17,758 nt of DNA from Aphodousia faecalis (lineage in GTDB: Bacteria > Pseudomonadota > Gammaproteobacteria > Burkholderiales > Burkholderiaceae_F), in contig DVGM01000021.1 of the NCBI GenBank assembly GCA_018712705.1, forward strand, positions 1-17,758. Reading direction: 5' to 3'. Position 1 is the stretch's first letter. Each line of letters opens with the position of its first letter. The notes below the pieces were generated by a model. The model had not been told where the DNA came from. It saw only the letters and a list, made by a program, of their open reading frames with translations, and ran no database searches. Both the position numbers and the translations under genes were made by a program. Of the stretch, positions 14,022 to 17,758 are shown piece after piece.

Positions 14022-16028
14022 TTAAGAAACTTTCTTTTTTACCGACATCGGATCAATGCGAGCGTTAAAGCGTCGCATGACGGTTCTCGCCAACGGCGTT
14101 TGCTTAAGCGCTTCGATCGCTTCCTTTCGCTCTGCCTCGTCGGTTATTGTGACAAATTTATTCTTTTTGCGCTCAGCCTCTTGAGCCTTTTTCTGCTCTT
14201 TTTTCAACCTGGCACGCTCCTGGCTGATAGTGCGTGAGCGCGGCGTCTCCAACTCAAACTCAAAACGCATCCGGCGGCCAAAAAGCGGATCCACAATTCG
14301 CTGAACCGAAAGCATCGCTTTTTGGTTTTTCAGCCGGTTTTCATAGAGCGGATCTATACGCAGTTTGATCAGATCACCTTCTATCGAAACGCACTCACTG
14401 CGCTCCAAAATATCCTTGGCATAGGTTGCAGGATAGGTGTAGCGAAGCTTCTCGTACCAACGTTTACCGACTTCTGTAAATTCGGGAATCTGATCATAAT
14501 CCTCGGCGTAATCATACTGATCGGCAAAAGACTCGTCCTCAGCGGTTTGCGCATCCGCTAAAGAAGGCTCAACCGAAGTTGATACGTAGCCGAAGTCTTC
14601 AATTGAGTCCTGCATCTGAGAAGCATACTCATCATAGTCATCGACGAACGGAGGATCGTCTTCTTCAATGACACTTGGCTCAGAGACTTTCTTCTCTTCT
14701 TTTTGCGGAGGAGTCGGTTCAAGGCGACTGCTCCGATCAGACTCCCCCAGAGAAGCTTCCTCCCATGGGGCAGGTTCTTCGTCAACTTTTTTTTCAGTTT
14801 CAGGAGCAGTCTTTTGCTCCTGAGATTGCGCTGACGGTTGTGATGGCGGCATCTGAACCGCACTTTGTTCAGTCTCCTTTGCGCTTTGAGGTTTAAAGCG
14901 TTCAGGTAATTTGACCTGTACGCTGCCAGCCGGTTTAAAAGCAAGCATACGCAATAGCGCCATGGTGAATCCGGCATACTCATCGGGCGCCAAATTCATA
15001 TCTGCTCTGGCATTTAAAGCAATTTGATAGTAAAGCTGAACTTCTTGCGGCGTGAAGGTTCGCGCCAATGTCAAAATCGCCTCACGATCCATGTCATCGG
15101 CTGCGATACTCGCCACATCAAATTGGGCCAAAGCAATTTTGTGCAAAATGGAGGCCAAGTCACGAATCGCCTGGCTAAACGAGAGACTGCGCATGGACAT
15201 CTGCTCGGCTACCTGCATCATTTCATGGGCGTTTCCTTCAGCCAGATAACCCAAAAGCTTGATGAGCACGTCGCTGTCCATCATGCCCAACATTTCCCGC
15301 ACACTCTCGAGAGTAATCGGTTTATCGCCCGCAAAAGCGATGGCTTGATCGAGCAGACTCAAACCGTCACGCATAGAGCCTCGGGCCCCCACGCCCAAAA
15401 GCTTCAAAGCGGCGGGTTCGGCCTGAATATTTTCTTCCTTCAGAATGTGTGCCATATGTTCTGCAACGGTCTGCGGCGAAACATTCTTCAGATTAAATTG
15501 CAGACAACGAGACAGAACCGTAACAGGAACTTTCTGAGGATCTGTCGTTGCCAAAATAAATTTCACATATTCGGGCGGCTCTTCGAGCGTTTTCAACATG
15601 GCGTTGAAAGCGTGAGAAGTGAGCTGATGCACTTCGTCGATCATGTAGACTTTGTAGCGGGCGTTGGTAGGCGCATACATCGCCTGCTCGAGCAACGCGG
15701 TCATCTCCTCGACCGAGCGGTTGCTCGCCGCGTCCATTTCAATGTAATCAACGAAACGCCCTTCATCAATGGCACGACACGCTTCACAAACTCCGCAAGG
15801 ATGATCCGTCACCCCGCCTTTACCGTCCGGTCCTACACAATTAAGGCTTTTAGCCAAAATACGTGAAAGCGTTGTTTTACCGACACCACGAGTGCCTGTA
15901 AACAGATAAGCGTGATGAAGCCTATTTTCACGCAAAGCGTGTGTGAGCGCTTGAACCACCGGCTCTTGTCCCACCACACTTTCAAAATCATGAGGGCGCC
16001 ATTTACGGGCCAAAACCTGAGAAGCCAT
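14022..16028 (-). CDS. dnaX: DNA polymerase III tau (and gamma) subunit DnaX
   Basis: Clamp-loader ATPase that also ties the polymerase III cores and DnaB together. From the ATG at 16028 it has 668 aa (MASQVLARKWRPHDF is the family start; a longer reading from 16070 adds 14 residues and overlaps the upstream gene). Seen in order: Walker A GTRGVGKT (45-52), zinc cysteines 64, 78, 81 and 84, Walker B YMIDEVHQ (128-135), sensor/arginine-finger SRC (173-175), collar domain to about 365, an acidic Pro/Glu/Ser linker (about 370-500), and the tau-specific C-terminal domain beginning near FTEVGKRWYEKLRYTYPATY. It is followed by ybaB and recR. Codons 412-414 hold an A8 run likely to make the shorter gamma form (separate entry). 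Confidence 0.97.
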   Translation of the reverse strand: MASQVLARKWRPHDFESVVGQEPVVQALTHALRENRLHHAYLFTGTRGVGKTTLSRILAKSLNCVGPDGKGGVTDHPCGVCEACRAIDEGRFVDYIEMDAASNRSVEEMTALLEQAMYAPTNARYKVYMIDEVHQLTSHAFNAMLKTLEEPPEYVKFILATTDPQKVPVTVLSRCLQFNLKNVSPQTVAEHMAHILKEENIQAEPAALKLLGVGARGSMRDGLSLLDQAIAFAGDKPITLESVREMLGMMDSDVLIKLLGYLAEGNAHEMMQVAEQMSMRSLSFSQAIRDLASILHKIALAQFDVASIAADDMDREAILTLARTFTPQEVQLYYQIALNARADMNLAPDEYAGFTMALLRMLAFKPAGSVQVKLPERFKPQSAKETEQSAVQMPPSQPSAQSQEQKTAPETEKKVDEEPAPWEEASLGESDRSSRLEPTPPQKEEKKVSEPSVIEEDDPPFVDDYDEYASQMQDSIEDFGYVSTSVEPSLADAQTAEDESFADQYDYAEDYDQIPEFTEVGKRWYEKLRYTYPATYAKDILERSECVSIEGDLIKLRIDPLYENRLKNQKAMLSVQRIVDPLFGRRMRFEFELETPRSRTISQERARLKKEQKKAQEAERKKNKFVTITDEAERKEAIEALKQTPLARTVMRRFNARIDPMSVKKKVS
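14787..14795 (-). promoter_or_regulatory. Candidate programmed frameshift site in dnaX
   Basis: In frame, dnaX reads GAA AAA AAA GTT GAC; the eight consecutive A (14794 down to 14787) give an A AAA AAA slippery heptamer. A -1 slip continues as AGT then TGA, so the product stops after residue 415 (gamma-like), close to the 431-residue gamma of E. coli, whose dnaX also stops almost at once after its -1 slip. Possible helpers are an upstream CAGGAGC/GCTCCTG hairpin (14801-14822) and a downstream CCCCA...TGGGG stem around GAAGCTTC. Slippage by RNA polymerase on the A8 run would give the same product. Confidence 0.65.
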
Positions 16029-16035
16029 AATCAAC

Positions 16036-16515
16036 CTATGAACCTTTGGCAAAACGCTCAAGCGCCTCACCCGTTAAACGACACAATCTCCAATCAGGCA
16101 AAACCGTTGCACCGACCTTTTCATAAAATCCGATCGCCGGCGTATTCCATTCCAAAACAACCCACTCGAAACGACCGCATTTTTCCTTAACCGCCAAGGC
16201 AGCTAAGTAACGCATCAGCGCTTTCCCATAGCCTTTTCCACGATAGGCCGAATCAATGAATATATCCTCAAGGTACAAGCCCTTGCGGGTCAGGAAAGTT
16301 GAAAAATTATGGAAGTAAAGCGCAAAACCAACAGGGGTGTCATCCTCGTAGGCAATCACGGCATGCGCCGTCACCGATTCACCGAATAATTCTCGACGCA
16401 CATCGTCAACCGTCGCTGTTACTTGATCCAATAGCTTTTCGTAATCGGCGAGTTTCTTAATAAAATTTAAAACCAATTCGCAGTCTTTTTCTTCTGCCGG
16501 ACGAATTTCAAACAT
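16036..16515 (-). CDS. GNAT N-acetyltransferase, SSAT-like
   Basis: Acetyl-CoA-dependent N-acetyltransferase of 159 aa. The GNAT core is clear: an N-terminal RPAEEKDCELVLNFIKKLAD, central strands with PVGFALYFHNFSTF, the YLEDIFIDSAYRGKGYG signature (81-97) whose R/G-x-G-x-G loop holds the pyrophosphate of acetyl-CoA, and a last WNTPAIGFYEKVGATVLPDW motif. The pattern FSTFLTRKGLYLEDIF is that of spermidine/spermine or thialysine acetyltransferase-like proteins, so an amine substrate is likely but not proven. It ends 7 nt before dnaX and may start the dnaX-ybaB-recR-gmhA transcript. Confidence 0.9.
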   Translation of the reverse strand: MFEIRPAEEKDCELVLNFIKKLADYEKLLDQVTATVDDVRRELFGESVTAHAVIAYEDDTPVGFALYFHNFSTFLTRKGLYLEDIFIDSAYRGKGYGKALMRYLAALAVKEKCGRFEWVVLEWNTPAIGFYEKVGATVLPDWRLCRLTGEALERFAKGS

Positions 16516-16572
16516 TTCTTTTGCTCATTGAGTTTGGTTCAAACAGAGGTAGTTTAGCGAAAATCTTTTCGA

Positions 16573-16719
16573 TTAAGCGCCGATTTCCAAAAGCATATCG
16601 TAGAAAACTCGCGAAGCCAAAAACAAAAAGAAAGCGCCTCCCACACAATTAATCACTTTTGCTGCCTTTGGCGTAGACAAGAGCCGTCGGAAGTTGGAAG
16701 CTATCCAACCGTATCCGCA
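16573..16719 (-). pseudogene. 3' remnant of a LysE/RhtB-family exporter gene
   Basis: Reading - from 16719 to the TAA at 16573 gives 48 residues: GWIASNFRRLLSTPKAAKVI followed by NCVGGAFFLFLASRVFYDML. This is the C-terminal end of a LysE/RhtB amino-acid exporter (conserved GW...FRRLLSTP, then the last membrane helix). The frame meets TAG at 16720-16722, where the right end of the TnpB element begins, and no start is available. The rest of the gene is expected on the far side of the element, outside the window, so the gene looks interrupted. Confidence 0.75.
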
Positions 16720-16728
16720 CTAAACGAC

Positions 16729-16833
16729 TCCCCTCTGAAGAGGGAAGGTTTCTTTTGACCAAGTGCAAGCTCTTTTACCCGCTCCCATTGAGAATCTCTT
16801 CTCAATGGGACTACAGATAACTATCACTTGCAC
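16729..16833 (-). ncRNA. Candidate right-end/omega guide RNA of the TnpB element
   Basis: Directly at the tnpB stop is a perfect 12-bp hairpin (16783-16794 with 16799-16810, loop TCTC, arm TCCCATTGAGAA). A 7-bp pairing (16763-16769 with 16827-16833) can enclose it and overlaps the tnpB 3' end, and a smaller CCCTC/GAGGG hairpin (16731-16744) lies next to the element border. In known TnpB systems the guide RNA is read from this place on the tnpB strand and continues into flanking DNA. No U-tract follows the big hairpin, which argues against a plain terminator. The RNA itself is inferred. Confidence 0.5.
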
Positions 16834-17758
16834 CACAAAAGATTTCGAGACGAACCTTCTCCGGCGTCACAGCTTTTGGCTCTGACGCAAATGTAGGATT
16901 ACTCTCCCCATTACTCGATGGTTTCAATATCACATATCCCGCGTCTCTCAGGAGCTGTTTCACACCTTCCAGAGTTTTAATCACCTCTGTCGGAATATGT
17001 TTTTCTTCTTCCAGGTCTGCGCATTGCAACAACAATGCGCTCATCACATCACGTTGTATCCACTCCGAGCTCTCACCCAAACTGTGCCAACGTTCATTGA
17101 GCGACTTCTTCCGATATTGATCCGTATACGGATCATATTGGCTAAGTTTTAATTTATAGGGTTTTACTTCAGTTACCTTTAAACCGGCGCTTTCAGCCTT
17201 GCTCTTCAGTCTTTCAATAAAACCCGAGATGCCGCTTTTACCTAAACTTTTTCCAAAATGACCTCTCTGAAAGGCCTTCCATTGGTTCTTTTCTACACGA
17301 ATGTCTCCAGCCATGGACAGCAATAAATTGATGAGCTGTCCATGTTCACATCGACGAGTGGCCGCCGCTTTTCGATGGCATTCTTGTAAACGTTGGATGC
17401 GTTTTTCATAACCTTTTGTTTTCTTTAATACGCAACCCTTTCTTAATGTTCCGTCGCTTTCATAACAGTCCGGATTACTCTTTCTCAGACTCCTGTCCAT
17501 TGAGCGTTGTATGCAACGTAACCTCTTTTCGTCTACTTGTGCGGTCGGAGACACTTTAATTTTCCCAGCCCAAACATCACTAAAAACAGCGATTGTTTGA
17601 GGTCCGGGATCAATTGATAGGCGTTCACTGGTTGACGCGTAGATATGCTTAATGGGTGCCTGCCCCTCTAAAACAACCTGCAAATAAAAGCGATTCTTAC
17701 CTTTGATTGTTTTGCGAACTAAACGGCAATATTTAACCTTTTTGAATCCGCTGCGACC
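16811..17758 (-). CDS. tnpB: TnpB-like (IS605 OrfB) RNA-guided nuclease, 5' end outside window
   Basis: At least 315 residues; the frame stays open to the right edge (the TTG at 17683 is internal: RFY precedes it, as in TnpB strands). Counting from 17683, the split RuvC domain shows Asp25 in LSIDPGPQTIAV (motif I), Glu131 in IRVEKNQWKAF (motif II) and Asp212 in IQRDVMSALLL (motif III). Between II and III the usual CxxC...CxxC zinc finger of TnpB is missing; YDPYTDQYRKKSLNERWH stands there, a pattern I associate with a zinc-less TnpB subgroup. About 78 residues follow motif III. All three catalytic acids are present, so it may be active as an RNA-guided DNA nuclease. The stop is followed at once by a 12-bp hairpin. 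It lies on the same strand as the interrupted LysE-family gene. Confidence 0.82.
   Translation of the reverse strand, partial: GRSGFKKVKYCRLVRKTIKGKNRFYLQVVLEGQAPIKHIYASTSERLSIDPGPQTIAVFSDVWAGKIKVSPTAQVDEKRLRCIQRSMDRSLRKSNPDCYESDGTLRKGCVLKKTKGYEKRIQRLQECHRKAAATRRCEHGQLINLLLSMAGDIRVEKNQWKAFQRGHFGKSLGKSGISGFIERLKSKAESAGLKVTEVKPYKLKLSQYDPYTDQYRKKSLNERWHSLGESSEWIQRDVMSALLLQCADLEEEKHIPTEVIKTLEGVKQLLRDAGYVILKPSSNGESNPTFASEPKAVTPEKVRLEIFCGASDSYL

Larger units (their letters stand above)
16721..17758 (-). mobile_element. IS200/IS605-type (TnpB-only or tnpA outside) element, right part
   Basis: The element comprises the tnpB gene and its hairpin-rich right end, and enters a LysE-family gene at about 16720. 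The outer boundary is set only from the loss of the LysE reading frame, so it may be off by a few bases. The left end, and any Y1 transposase TnpA, lie beyond the window. No target duplication can be tested. Confidence 0.65.

Noticed and set aside
14558..14983. 141-codon +1-frame open reading on - overlapping dnaX, a possible frameshift product
   Set aside because: The A8 run predicts a -1 slip with an immediate stop, not +1; the basic, Leu/Arg-rich translation is a by-product of the acidic linker's codons.
15024..15866. 280-codon open frame on + inside dnaX
   Set aside because: Antisense to the well-conserved ATPase domain of DnaX; composition (His/Arg/Gln-rich) and lack of any recognisable motif show a shadow frame.
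1..17758. CRISPR arrays, tRNA or rRNA genes, phage genes
   Set aside because: No spaced direct repeats, no cloverleaf or rRNA sequence, and no phage structural or integrase gene were seen on either strand.

Overview
This window most likely comes from a betaproteobacterium of the order Burkholderiales. Its moderate GC content and gene set would suit a gut-associated Sutterellaceae-type organism. That placement is inference from protein character and gene order (yhbY divergent from rlmE-ftsH; dnaX-ybaB-recR), not from a database search. The window is mostly conserved chromosomal core, with one metabolic island and one insertion element. Both ends cut through genes.

Left part (1-7133): the 3' part of a MetQ-type methionine-binding lipoprotein gene on + (its first ~45 bases do not look like MetQ), then on - sbcB (exonuclease I), a DMT/EamA transporter, ftsH (TTG start, own terminator) and rlmE. 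Divergent from rlmE is yhbY, followed by a terminator and then greA on -. RlmE and YhbY act on the 50S ribosome, FtsH is the membrane quality-control protease and GreA rescues stalled RNA polymerase.

Middle part (7134-12422): an orphan HipB/HigA-like XRE regulator with nested operator-like dyads; a GC-rich hairpin-bearing non-coding stretch; and a three-gene operon on - (DUF1177 protein, DcuC-family transporter, AbgA-like M20D amidohydrolase). A LysR regulator diverges from the operon across a perfect 12+12 bp inverted repeat. The layout resembles the E. coli abgR/abgABT locus with AbgB and AbgT replaced by unrelated proteins. The amidohydrolase keeps its metal ligands but has Ala where its relatives carry the conserved His of the lid domain.

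Right part (12448-17758): gmhA, recR, ybaB (ebfC), dnaX and a GNAT acetyltransferase, all on - and tightly packed. dnaX has an A8 slippery run at codons 412-414 where a -1 slip gives one Ser codon and then UGA, predicting a 415-residue gamma form beside the 668-residue tau. The window ends in a TnpB-type (IS200/IS605 OrfB) gene without a zinc finger, running off the right edge. Its right end has strong hairpins and abuts the 48-codon tail of a LysE-family exporter gene, so the element appears to have inserted into that gene. The hairpin region is a candidate omega/right-end guide RNA.
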